64,000 bases of DNA from Lunularia cruciata (taxonomy: Eukaryota > Streptophyta > Marchantiopsida > Lunulariales > Lunulariaceae): NCBI GenBank assembly GCA_948567375.1, contig OX419760.1:24056001-24120000 (forward strand), read 5' to 3'. Position numbers and translations under genes: made by a program. This document shows, in pieces, positions 47,101-58,304 of the stretch (its first letter is position 1; every line of letters starts with the position of its first letter). Under the pieces are notes generated by a model that was not told the origin of the DNA, searched no databases, and worked only from the letters and a program-made list of their open reading frames with translations.

Positions 47101-49968
47101 AACAAACTATAACTATGACAAACTATTGATTAACTAGAGATAAAACTATCAAATGCAATGGTAAACAATAATGTTTTATAAGATTTTATGAGTATGCTTC
47201 TTGACTGCTTACCTAAGGGTTAAACTTTTGATTGAAGGATGCTATTGAGAATATATTTGCTCCTTAATAATACACTTGTTGTTAGATCTATCTACACTTG
47301 TCTTTAAAGATTGATGAACTGTGGGAGTTCTCAAGAAAGCCAATAGAGAAAGATTTTAACAAACATGATACTTGATCTTGAACAGCTGCATTATCTTTGC
47401 AAAAAAAGGTCATGGTCTTCAATTTTGTTTTGAATCTTATAATTGAATACACAAATAGTGAAGAATGTTTTCTCTTGCTTCAAATGAATAAATTGTTGAA
47501 TTAATTAGAATATATAGAGTTAAATTTCTCATAAATCAAATCTTTATAGTGGCTATTGGAAAACAATATCTCACTAGATAATGTGTCAAATATTGCTTTT
47601 TGTACAATATATGAATATTTTAAATAGATGATTTTTTTTGCACTTACTAATATCTCTATAGTATCATGGATCAAATGCATTGATATGCAATATATCATTA
47701 GATAGACATATCATAATGTCTTATAATAATATCATCTTTTATTATAAGACAAAAGGAAAACGTTGTACTCATATTAGAGAACTATTTCAAAAATTAAGTT
47801 TGAAAGCCATTTTGAATGGAATTCGTTCTCTAAAGAACAAGTAAGTAATAAAAAGTATTAGAATAATAATATAATATAAAAAGAATAAGAAAGTAATAAA
47901 AGATCAATATTATCATATATTGGCCAACTTCAAACATACTAGTGATGTTCAAGGATATAACAAGTAGGTGAAATTTTATTTACAATTCATTCATTATTAA
48001 ACATATGTTGTAGCATTACTTAGCAACCCTAAAACAAGGATGTCAAACTATAATAAAGTAATAAGAAGAATATTACCTTTCACCAACTCAAGGATGTGAT
48101 TTCAACCTCTTTAATCTTATAGTTGTATAATCTAAATATCTCTCTGTGGTTTATTTTGATGTTCAAACTTTCTTATTGGATCAATGTTATAATAAAAGTT
48201 TATAAATATTTTAGACATAATTTCTTTTGCCTTAGTACATTAAATTTTATTAAGAGATAATTTTATTTTGACTATGAAAAACTACCAATATGTATTGTCA
48301 ATATTTGATTGCATTGTCTTTTGCAAAAGCTCATGATAATGAATATAAACTACAAGCAATTTTTGCAAAAAATTGACTTATATTAAGTGAATAGTCATGA
48401 ATAATGACATGAATGACAATGAGTCAATAAATCATGATCAATGACATGAATAAAATAATGAACAATTTTTTATTAGGAAGAGCAACTCCAATGATATTAA
48501 GTTGGAGTAAAAGTTAGAAATTTCATATGTTCATAAAAGTACCCTCTTATTGGTAAGATTACAAGCAACAAGAGTTGATTGTACAATTGTATCCAACGTC
48601 AATGTGTTCAAAATAAAGGAGGAACATAGATCATATAAACACTACAAATTGTAAATAGATCACATCTCCTAACTTATTTCAACCCAATTTGTAGTTAAAC
48701 ATAATGATATATCTTATTTTTTTCAATAATTAAATATATAAAATAGAAATAAAGTTAATGTTTTATGATCCTACTCTATATTTGACTCAAGTACAAAACA
48801 TAATCTACCTATCTCAACTCATTTTCAAATACATGAGATTGCTTATGTTTTTAATTTTTATGATGGCTGCCAAATACCACTCTAAATTTGTGTGCAATCA
48901 ATTCATTCTTATGAAAGCTACCAAAAGAACAAGGCTTTAAATTTGAAACTAATTGTTTTGATGTCCATGTTGCTTTGGAAACGTATGAGCTTAGATCTCA
49001 TTACCTCTCTTCCTAACATTTCAAGTCAAGTCTAGACTTAAGTTTTATAGTATGTAGCCTTGACTAAGCAAATTATTTTTATAGATGATATGAGTAAGCA
49101 AATACTTTTTGTTTCTACAATCAACATAGTGGGAACTCCTTAAATGGCCAAGCTTTTTTTCAAATGATGTTTTCTAATCATAATCTCTTGAAGGTACTAA
49201 TATCTTATTGCAATTATTAATTGGCCAAACTCTACTATTACATTAAATTTTTCCATCAAATTTTTATACGTGTACTAATACTTATTATAACCTTCACTTC
49301 ACATGAAGTTTTTGCAAGTATTATTTTAGATTTGTGTACACCATATTAGCTATATCCACTACTTACAACATCCAAAAATAATTAGCTTCAATGCAGATTA
49401 TATGCTTTGTGCATGGTGTAGTTCTTGAAATATATCCTTTGTGTATTTAAAAACATGTACCATAAAAATTGAGATACTCTCTTTCTAGTCATGTATTTTT
49501 TACATAGTAACTCTAAGTAAGCAATTTTTGTATTCTTTATATTGATTTATTCTATCAAGACCACTTAGTTTCTAATAGCTTGCTCTTCTCCTGATCATTT
49601 GATATTTTTAATACTCCACCTTTTAATCCATCGTATTTCTTCTTTACAAGAAGCAAAAGCTTATTTGATGCTTGTCTATAATTGTTCAAATTAATATATC
49701 TATATAATGTAGAGTCTTTGTAGTTGGTGAGAAACTTATGCTCTTTAGTCATAACTTTCCCTTGGCCATTGACTTTAGAGTTTGTCAATGTACTCCCAAT
49801 TAGATTTGTCTCATGATTCTCATAGTTGTCTTTCTTGTCAATTATTAACTTGGTCTTCCCTACCATATGATATTCATCTTGTCTTACACATCTTCCCATT
49901 AAAACCTTTCATTTCCTATCCATGTATTTTCTTGACCAATTCAACTCCTCCACCAACCATACCATTGA
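44101..49968. other. Very AT-rich intergenic block, no gene seen
   Basis: Apart from the LTR at 45963-46407, nearly 6 kb lack any ORF with a recognisable domain. The 114-codon minus ORF at 49555-49899 (with DGLKGGVLKISNDQ) is the longest and could be a decayed transposon piece. Composition differs sharply from the gene-bearing parts of the window. Confidence 0.5.
45963..46407 (+). mobile_element. LTR of the third family (GAAGCTTC-rich)
   Basis: Runs from TGTAACAATATGG to TCTTTTACA and matches 30275-30674 and 49969-50335. It holds several GAAGCTTC units. The flanks ACTAA and ATTGA do not match, so the ends may have been rearranged. Confidence 0.75.
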
Positions 49969-50335
49969 TGTAACAATATGGAGTTTAGCGATGAAGTTAG
50001 TCGGGCTCACAAAGTAGCAAATAAGACAAATTAGCCTAGAATATTCCGGAAGTATTTAGAAAGCTTCTTGGGAAGCTTCTCGGCTACCTTAGCTTGCACC
50101 TCAAGTAAGTAGCTTCTAGAAGGAAGATTCTAGAAGCTTCCAACTAGCTTAGCTTGCACACCAAGTAGGCGGCTTCTAGAAGGAAGCTTCTTGAGAAGCT
50201 TCTCAAGGGCCTTGTATGCTACCTATAAATACCAAAGCCAAAGCTCATGCTAAGCATTTGGAGTTTTCTCTCATTCAAGTGTCCTAATGTGAGTTTCCAT
50301 TCTCTTATTTCTCTCCTCTGATTTGGTCTTTTACA
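49969..50335 (+). mobile_element. Solo LTR of the third family
   Basis: Runs from TGTAACAATATGG to TCTTTTACA, flanked by ATTGA on both sides (49964-49968 and 50336-50340). At 50128-50140 TTC-TA-GAA-GC-TTC forms a perfect three-unit heat-shock-element pattern, and further GAAGCTTC and TTCTAGAA units occur. A TATA-like ACCTATAAATACC lies near 50220, downstream of these units, in a typical LTR promoter position, supporting plus orientation. Confidence 0.85.
50128..50140 (+). promoter_or_regulatory. Heat-shock-element-like site in the LTR
   Basis: TTCTAGAAGCTTC satisfies nTTCnnGAAnnTTCn exactly. It sits about 80-90 bp upstream of the CTATAAATA box of the same LTR. Whether a heat-shock factor binds is not shown by sequence alone. 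Confidence 0.5.
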
Positions 50336-50363
50336 ATTGAGGATGATGATTATTGATGAGTAT

Positions 50364-51098
50364 TGTAATACCAAGAGCTAGCCATATGATCTAGATGTGA
50401 AATTTGGTTTTGTAACATCTAGAATGATGTTATACATGAAGGTCAAAATAGATCAGATAGAAATATCACCAAAAGAGTACTTCTACTAATAATGCAGAAA
50501 CCAAAATAGACTTGAGAACCTTAGAACCAATAGCTAGACATATGATTTAAAGGTGAGAATTGGTTTGGTAACATCTAGAAGGATGTTACACATGATGGAC
50601 TAAATAGATCAGAAAGAGTTATCACCAAAAGGGGACTTCTACTAATAGAGTAGAAACCAAAAATATGCTTGAAATCTTTGAAGGCAATTTTGGAGGCCTA
50701 AACGGATGAATTAGACCTAAAAAATGTGTAGATTTACTCCTTGATGAAGGAGTGGTTGGCCTTTCCTCCCTCTTGGTTTGTCTCATCAAGAGCTTTCCAA
50801 TGGTACCTTACATGATTATGAGACTCCTACAAGAAGATTCCTTAAAATATTCCCTTCGATCAAAACTTGTTTGACCAACCAGATAGGACCTACACCAACA
50901 TGTCACGCATCCAAGTAAGTAATCCAAGGGTGGAGCTTGTTGACATGTCATCTATCTGTGTGCCTAATCTTATGGGGGAGCTTCCTTGGAGGAGATCCTC
51001 TTTGTCTATATAATAAAGAGAAGGTGCTCCTTTGGGGCACCAAATGTTTGGGTGTGTAATCTGTGTTTTCTCTCTTCTCTTGTCCTCAAAGTATAACA
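50364..51098 (+). mobile_element. Solo LTR of the chromodomain Gypsy family
   Basis: This copy has the opposite orientation to the 26 kb and 32 kb LTRs: it starts TGTAATACCAAGAGCTAGCC and ends AGTATAACA. A perfect AGTAT target duplication flanks it (50359-50363 and 51099-51103). About 735 bp long, near the length of the paired LTRs. It begins 28 bp after the neighbouring solo LTR. Confidence 0.92.
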
Positions 51099-51507
51099 AG
51101 TATGAAGATAATCAAATCCTTGCAAAGCATATAGTTATTTGAGGTCATAACCAATACGTGAAAAATAAAGTCTTTTGGACGGTTTCCTACTTCATTTCTT
51201 TTCGTGTTATGTATGAGCCCCTTCCTCATCTTCACATCACTTAAGAAGCCATCTAAGTGTTAAATATATTACACAAAATTTTTCTTTTAATTAATATGAA
51301 ATTCACATATAACTCAAAATATATATTTCTTAGAATTTCCTCTTTATCATTGATACTAATATTGGATAAAATGTATGTAATTTATTAGATACTATTTAAC
51401 AAAAAATGTAATTAGATGTTAAGTAATTGCTCTTAAGTATACCATCAATTCTTTGAGGTATATTACATAGTTACTTAAAATAAGAATGAGTTTGATCTTA
51501 TCTATAG

Positions 51508-51555
<48 letters not shown>

Positions 51556-52470
51556 TCTATTAAATTTTAATGATATGGATAATATTATATCATTATCTTT
51601 GTTTAAGTACAATTAAATTATTTGATATTTTTACTAAAGTATAATATAACTATACTACATGAGATGATAGTCTTGAAATTTAGAATTGAAAATTTTAATA
51701 TGGATTTTTACACTAAATAAATTATAAAATTGATTAAATTACTTACCAATACTTTCAAGAACTAAATAATTTTATTATGCCTTTTCTTTTTCACATTCAG
51801 ATTTAGATTTTATTGATTTCTCTCTTAGTAAATTATAACTTCATAGATTTCCCCTATATAGATGTAAAATATGAGATAGATGGAGATATTGATAAGAAGA
51901 AAATACTTATATATTTTTCCAAAAAATCAATACAATAACCTAAAATAGCTAGGAGTTAGATATACTTAAAAGAAAATTTATATTTTGAGTGATTTGTACC
52001 CCAGCATATACCACCTTATGGAGAAGAAGTGAATCAAATCCAATTTTTTTATCACTCTGCTCATATTTTAATTTCAAAATAAATATCTTCATTTGGAGTT
52101 GAAAATTCTTCTTTAGACATCAATATATAATCTCTAGAATTTAATATGAAATTTTTTTTATTTTTTATTTTTTTGAATAAATTTTCATTTTCTTCTGTTT
52201 TTTTATAAAAAAATAAAAAATCTATATTCTAAAATATAGATAATTTTCAAAAAATGAAATTATCAATAAATAAGTGAGCATTATCCAAGGTTCCATGGGT
52301 CATGTTTAAGCTTGCTTGCTCTTTGGCCCTTGTGGGCTCCTTGCTTATCTTTAGCCCCTTACCCCATTTTATAAAGCTCGTATGTTCTCATTGTTTTCTT
52401 TTTCAATTTCTAAATGCTAATAGAACTCCTGAAATTATATTAACATCAATAACTATAGAAGGATATGTAT
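51099..52470. other. AT-rich intergenic DNA with a (TA)22 microsatellite
   Basis: A pure TA tract of 22 units occupies 51509-51552. The rest is AT-rich with no ORF of note. Confidence 0.7.
51509..51552. repeat. (TA)22 microsatellite
   Basis: Forty-four uninterrupted bases of alternating T and A within an AT-rich spacer. Confidence 0.97.
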
Positions 52471-52475
52471 ATTAG

Positions 52476-53460
52476 TACAGTCTTCCTTGATGGAGCAACA
52501 ATGTGAGCATACGCTACATTCTCTCTTAGTCGACTCGTCCATTCTTCAAGCTACTGGAGCACATCTTCGCTCTTGTTCCTGCAAGGGTACAAACTCTTGG
52601 ATCCTAGCTCGACCATGCATTAGGGCTTTCCGACTCGCACCAACTACTTTCTCTACAGCGATGAGGTTTCGCCTAGGTTTGGTCCACCCATCTGCATCTT
52701 CATTACTCACTTGTGAGTGTGGTTCTACACTAGATGTAGCAGTGGTCCATATGACACAGTGTCCTTTTGGAGGACAAAGGATAGCTACCCATGATGCCAT
52801 TAGAGACAGAGTGTTTGCTATGGCACAAGAGAGTGGATACTTGGCTTGCAAGGAGCGTTCGTACGCTTTGCAGATGACACGTGTCAGGGCAGACTTATAC
52901 TTGGTCCGAGATGATCAGGTGACAATAGCGGATGTCGTGGTGACGGACCCTACGCGGGATACAGTTTTGGAGGGAGTGATTACCCATCCCCCTAGATGGG
53001 CGGCGAGTGCAGCAGCAGGTTGCAAGGCCTCCAAGTATAGGGGCACGCAGCAAGGTAACCTCTTTGTTCCTCTAGCCTTGGAGTTATATGGAGCGATGGA
53101 CACGACATTTGACACATTTGTCAAGGAGTGCGCGAGAGCTTATCATGTTAGGTGTCAAGAGGTACCACTCTCACTCTCATACTTTGTAGCATATTTTAGA
53201 CAACGTGTGTCCATTGCTCTCCAGAGGGCAGTGGCTGGTGCAATCCATAGGAGAGCAATCACATTAAGTGATGTTTCTTCGGATGCTCCAGTTGTGTGTA
53301 GACCGTACGACTTGCATAGCTCAGATATCTTAGGTGCGGTAGGGCAGATTTCTCATATAGTCTCTATTGGGGCTAGGCTCCATGTTACCTTTTTTGTCTC
53401 TCCCTTGTACGGCTTGATGGGGGTCTTCCTATCCTTTGTTTTTCCTATGCTATCCTTTCT
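52476..53460 (+). mobile_element. 5'-truncated LINE copy with an open endonuclease frame
   Basis: Homology to the reverse strand of 10665-12700 starts at AGTCTTCCTTGA and runs through the tail (TTGTACGGCTTGATGGGGG). The 5' truncation fits target-primed reverse transcription. Clear target duplications were not found. This is the best preserved LINE copy in the window. Confidence 0.85.
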
Positions 53461-53497
53461 CTCTAATTTGGAAATGTTTTTTGATTTTGATAGATAG
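52487..53497 (+). CDS. LINE polyprotein C-terminal part: CCHC finger and restriction-like endonuclease
   Basis: This open frame of 336 codons is the C-terminal part of the LINE polyprotein. About residues 42-68 hold ILARPCIRAFRLAPTTFSTA and RFRLGLVHPS, a connector seen in related elements. Residues about 75-95 form a finger, CECGSTLDVAVVHMTQC (C-x-C-x9-H-x3-C). The endonuclease region follows: THDAIRDRVFAMAQ, RADLYLVRDDQVTIADVVVT DP and a later K..KY..FVPLALELYGA. The R-x-D..D-V-x-V arrangement fits PD-(D/E)xK enzymes that nick target DNA for reverse transcription in R2-like elements. RT is absent through 5' truncation, so this frame is not autonomous. The first ATG is only the first after truncation, and the last ~50 codons run into the 3' tail. 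Whether it is expressed is unknown. Confidence 0.75.
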   Translation: MMEQQCEHTLHSLLVDSSILQATGAHLRSCSCKGTNSWILARPCIRAFRLAPTTFSTAMRFRLGLVHPSASSLLTCECGSTLDVAVVHMTQCPFGGQRIATHDAIRDRVFAMAQESGYLACKERSYALQMTRVRADLYLVRDDQVTIADVVVTDPTRDTVLEGVITHPPRWAASAAAGCKASKYRGTQQGNLFVPLALELYGAMDTTFDTFVKECARAYHVRCQEVPLSLSYFVAYFRQRVSIALQRAVAGAIHRRAITLSDVSSDAPVVCRPYDLHSSDILGAVGQISHIVSIGARLHVTFFVSPLYGLMGVFLSFVFPMLSFLSNLEMFFDFDR

Positions 53498-54660
53498 TCA
53501 ATCAGATTGCAAACTATACATGACTAGTAAAAAAGTATTCTGATCCTAAAAATTTCCTTAGTTTATTAGAAATATATATAAGTATAGAAATATTTGGTTT
53601 GTTTATTTATTATTTTAATACAAATAATGTACAAGATCAACAAGAGCAAAAGGTACACCGGGCCAAAAGAATCCTAGTAGAAAACCAATATCCTCGGTGA
53701 TGAGTTATCCTTTAATGAGCATATGAAGAATCATATCATAATTCAAGAACACTACTTGAAAATAAAGGTAACTTTAAACTCATAAAATTTTGTAAAACAT
53801 AACTTAAAAGTAGAAATTCTAGATCCCGAATTATAATCTCTATGTAATCCGAAATTGCCCGGAGTGAAAAGAAGAAAAGAAAAAGGGGAATATAAAACTC
53901 AATGAATCTATAACCGAAAACTTGCAAATATTAAGCCAATAAGATTAATAGCAACTCCCATCCAGTAAGTGTCATCAAGCTTCAGATTTAGTTATGATAA
54001 ACTCTCACATTAGGGATTACTATCATCAACTACAGCGCTAAAATCCAAGTTAAGGAGAAAATCGACGTCCATGATGAAATGTAATCAACTATCATCAACA
54101 AAGGCATTCAAATCTAGCTTCAAAATTGCATTCTGAGGAGTTTCCATTGGTCAGAAAGATCTTCGCTTCACATTTCATGGATTGTAATTTGGAAAGTACA
54201 TATGTTTTGAGTTTAGTTATTTTAGTAAATTGAGAATTTGAGTTTATAATGGAAGGCTTTTAAATAAATTATAGAAAAACATGTTTTACCATTGGATAAC
54301 ATAAAATATGGATAATATTAAACCCTTGAATTATGTTACAATTTTGACCAAATATAAGTTGAAGTCTTTTTCATTAAAGTTAGAACCACCAGATCATGAC
54401 CCTCGCACAACAACAAGTTCCATTTATCAAATTATTGGTGGTGGTGTCTGTTCCAGCACTTTGTTGTAATTATAAAACGTGCGGTAAATCGCACTTGCGC
54501 ATGTAATTTTTTCCGCTTCCACCCAAATCGATACTGTTACCGAAGGTTGAAACTTGTGCTTCTGGAGAGAGGACTGTGCGTAGGTCACGTAAGTTCTGGA
54601 TTTTCATCTTTACCCAGTGGTAACTTTGGGGTTTCGTTGGAAGAGTGAATCTTGCGCCGT
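53461..54660. other. Intergenic, no gene recognised
   Basis: AT-rich until about 54350, then rising GC toward the RPS13 promoter. ORFs here are short and unconvincing. Confidence 0.45.
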
Positions 54661-54818
54661 CGATAAAATCGGTGGTGTGCGGTTTGTTAGGGTTTTACCC
54701 TAACATCGTTCAATCTTAGTCTAGTGCTGTCTCCGAACTCGGCCTTTCTCTCTCTCTCCGTCGCTCCTCGAACCTCCCTTCGTCTCGGCGTTTCGCCTGT
54801 TCTGCCAAGTCTGCCATC
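54661..54818 (+). promoter_or_regulatory. RPS13 promoter and leader with telo-box palindrome
   Basis: GTTAGGGTTTTACCCTAAC (54686-54704) is an 8-bp inverted repeat around TTT. It contains telo-box sequence (AAACCCTAA type), a common element of plant ribosomal-protein promoters. A CT-rich patch (CTTTCTCTCTCTCTCCG, about 54743-54760) follows, resembling a plant Y-patch or TOP-like start. The start codon is 115 bp downstream of the palindrome. Confidence 0.65.
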
Positions 54819-55947
54819 ATGGGGCGCATGCATAGTCGCGGGTAATGACAGTATTGATGCATTTGGAAGGATTGTGAAACAAATGAATGCCAGAATTTGA
54901 ACCCATTAACTGATGACTAAGGAGAATCGATTTCGCTCCGTTTCTGAGCTCAGTGTGGTTTTTTAGGTTTTGATTTCTGTCTTGTGGATGTTTCAGAAAG
55001 GGTATGTCCTCATCGGCCCTGCCGTACAAGAGGAACCCCCCCAGTTGGTTGAAGATCACCACACAAGAGGTGAGTTTCGTGTTCTTTTCTCGACATGTGA
55101 TCATGTTGTCTTCGTTTGTGCGCTCGATGATTGGGAGGTTTGTGAGGTAGTTGATTAGTGTGACAGCCTTTGTGGGAGTTTGAACTCGTAGACTTAATCA
55201 CACCGTCTTACACTCCAGGTTGACGACCATATTTGCAAGTTGGCCAAGAAGGGTTTGACCCCTTCTCAGATTGGTGTGATTCTGAGGGATTCTCACGGCA
55301 TCTCGCAAGTGAAGAGCGTTACAGGCAGCAAGATTCTCAGGATCCTTAAGGGTCACGGTATGTATCTTGCTGATTTCTGGACGCTACTTCCGCTTTAGGT
55401 CAAATCCTTCATGGATTTTTGTCGGAGATCCAATACGGGAGGGCTCATTTTATTGGGGATATATTTCTTACAGGTCTTGGCCCAGAAATCCCAGAGGATT
55501 TGTATCACTTGATCAAGAAGGCCGTCGCCGTAAGGAAGCATCTTGAGAGAAACCGCAAGGACAAGGACTCCAAGTTCCGTCTTATTTTGATTGAGAGCCG
55601 AGTCCACAGGTTGGCGAGATACTACAAGCGCACTAAGAAGCTCCCCCCTAACTGGAAGTAGTACGTAACTTCCCCCTACCTGTCATGTCACTTCACGTTC
55701 TTCTGTTCCGTGTCTTTCTTCCATCTCAGTCTCCGCATCGATCAATTTACCAGCAGCTGTGTTAGGTCATAAGAGTGCATGATTTAGAATGATCAAAGTG
55801 CTTCAAAGTGACGCTATAATTGCATTGCTTTCAATCTTCCGCCCATGATGGAAGCAATGTTACACGAGCTTAATGTGTATACGTCTCTTCTAATTGCGAA
55901 TTTTGTCTCACAGCGAGTCCGCCACCGCCAGCACCTTGGTCGCCTAA
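54819..55947 (+). CDS. RPS13: 40S ribosomal protein S13 (uS15)
   Basis: A component of the cytosolic small ribosomal subunit. Exons joined by hand: 54819-54841, 54997-55069, 55219-55357, 55474-55660 and 55914-55947, giving 151 residues, the usual family length. Start [20 protein letters not shown], then [75 protein letters not shown] and the ending [11 protein letters not shown]. The last intron splits the Tyr codon. Without splicing, a TAG at 55659 would end the protein after NWK and lose the conserved last 11 residues. All introns are GT-AG. The first exon holds only 23 coding nt, as is frequent in ribosomal protein genes. Confidence 0.97.
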
Positions 55948-58304
55948 GCATGCAGGACTACTACTCCCCAGGAGGTGATGGGATTCCGTACAGGGCTCAT
56001 TCTTGGATCTGCACTTTTGAGGTCCAAATCTGTGCCGTGAGGTCACTCTGAATAGTAAGATCTGTCCACTTTTGGACTTTGTATCAGAACTCAGTGTGGG
56101 TTTTGGACATATTTTGTTCGATCGCTACATTATGCGTCCCTGCCACACTTGGTGGGAGTAATAGATAAAAGAATTTCTAATGGATCGTCATTTTCTCCCC
56201 CTAGCTTGTAATTGAAATGGGTGGATCATTCGATAGGTGGTTGCACAGAGGACCACCATTGTACCAAGCTTTTTGCGGAAAATATAATGTCACTCGGTAT
56301 TGTCAAAGTTGAGCGTAGATCATCAATACATTTACCTATTCATCGCTTTGTATCCTCATTTTTGTCACTTGTATGGTGTGTTTGACAGATGTAAGCCAAT
56401 TGAGTATCAATGATACATTGAATTGAATTGTATGCCTTATGTATTCGCGATGTTGAATCTAAGCCTCAGTTGTTCTGAACAGTTGCTCTGAGGGCCGTAG
56501 GGTAGTATTAGCGCAGGAACAGGTGTTCAGTAGAAATAGCCGAGCCCGCAAATGATGAGTAGAGATGGTCACAATGTGCTTGTCACACGGATTTTATGCC
56601 AGCAACTTGTGCGGATTTTATTCCTTAGCTTGGCTTCATCCGTTGCATTGTGAATTTATAGCACGGAACCTATGGGGGCTATGCGGATGTAGATGTCGTG
56701 GAGATCACCTAGAGGATTAGTAGGAATTTAGTGTGGCGAGAGAGGCAATGGTGGTGAATTAAACAAACGGTGGTTTCGGATTCAGGAGGCTCATGGAGTA
56801 ATAGCGGCATTAAATTTTTTTATTTTAAAGAATTGCGGCATATGCCTTTGGCGTGTTGTGACTCACATGTGTAGTAAGTAAGATAGGACTGCATTTAACA
56901 CCTACATACTATGCAGCCAATCTTCGGGTGCATTGTGATGCATGTTTTCAGGGGGGTATGACTGCAGTTATTAGTGGTTCCGTGCTCTTTAAACCGTCGA
57001 GTTAATCTAGTTGCTCCATATTATTACAGTTGTGATTATAGGACAGTAAACGTTACGTATAGCTGGAGGGAGGCGGAACATGTGAACGTATGATGAATGG
57101 GTGATCTTCAACCCAACGAAAGATGATCGTAATGATGCATCTTTCGTGGCGTTCGACTCAACGAACGAAGATGCACGAGGGAGAACTTCAGTTGTAGGGT
57201 TAACCTCGTTTCAGTCTCGAACTTTGTGGGTAATGTGGGAAGTAATCATCCGACCTTTTGTGCGACCAGGAATAATGGATACTTGCTGCCAAACATCGTG
57301 GATCCCCCCGGAATGTACCTTAAATTCGGAAGTGAAACGAGTATCGTGAGTTGGAAATGTCATGTCACGAGGAAGAAAATAACCGGAGTTAATAAAAACC
57401 AGTCGCCAATTGTTAGCGAATAGGATGGGAACAAGACGGGGATCTGTAAGACGATGTGCACCCAACTTGGAAATGAGTTGGTAGTTATAATTCAACAGGC
57501 GATTTCGATTGCATAGTATACGAAAATCCTACGGGACATTGAAGCATAGCCCAAAAGTTTACGCGACAACATGTAGTGAGACGCGCTGGAATTGAATGAG
57601 ACCGTCAGTCAGTTACGATAATTTCCAAAACTTCAGGATGGAATTACACAAGAGCGTGGAGTGCACAGATATCTGTAAGTATTTATGGGCAACTCGGGAC
57701 ATCTACGAAAACATTTGCGGGACCACATTACGTAAATCGTTTTACGGAATCCTTGCGGAACTGAAAGTGCCTAACTGAAACCCACTGATGAATGTATCAC
57801 TTAGAAGAAACGAAATACTATTTCAAGCAACCATTTGAAGGGGACCGCTCACCTCGTCTTGAAGTGCCAGATCATGGTCCATCTCACAAAGCAAAAGCGT
57901 CAAGTGGACGTTCTCACTCAAACCCATTCAAAGCTGAGGTAGCAGTTACGAATCTGATAGAACGGTGCCCAAACAAATTACACCCAGACAACGATCCAAG
58001 AATGCGCTGTATCTCAAGCAGGTCCAAATTATGAGCCGTTGTCATAAGACTAACATTTTAGTTACACCAAAGAATTGACGTGTCCCAAGCTCTACAAAAT
58101 TGCATTTTTACTCTGAAACAAGTAATCGGAAGTGATAAGGTCAGAACAGTAGGGTGCTTGGGTTCCTGCTCTAGCTAAGTCATGTGTCTAATTCAGAAAC
58201 TACAAATGGATAGGATCAGGTGAACGTGCACAAAAATGTTAAGGGGCAAACAAAATTGTTATGAATGTTCTACATTATAGGGGTAATTTTATATCCCTTG
58301 ACTT
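55948..58304. other. Intergenic between convergent RPS13 and DHAD, no gene recognised
   Basis: The first few hundred bases are probably RPS13 3' UTR. Open frames at 57101-57349, 57211-57495 (minus) and 57792-58034 show no family resemblance. An imperfect inverted repeat GCATCTTTCGT..ACGAACGAAGATGC lies near 57137-57174. Confidence 0.45.

Noticed and set aside
49555-49899. The 114-codon minus ORF as a host gene
   Set aside because: It is in very AT-rich DNA, shows no recognised domain or splice context, and may be a transposon scrap.
54900-54955. A C/D-box snoRNA in RPS13 intron 1 (TGATGA ... CTGA)
   Set aside because: The boxes are only about 30 nt apart, there is no terminal stem, and no plausible guide element was seen.
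55659-55661. TAG as the true stop of RPS13
   Set aside because: It falls at the splice donor; splicing to 55914 gives the conserved last 11 residues.
57101-58034. A gene between RPS13 and DHAD
   Set aside because: The frames are short, overlap on both strands and have no recognisable motif or splice pattern.
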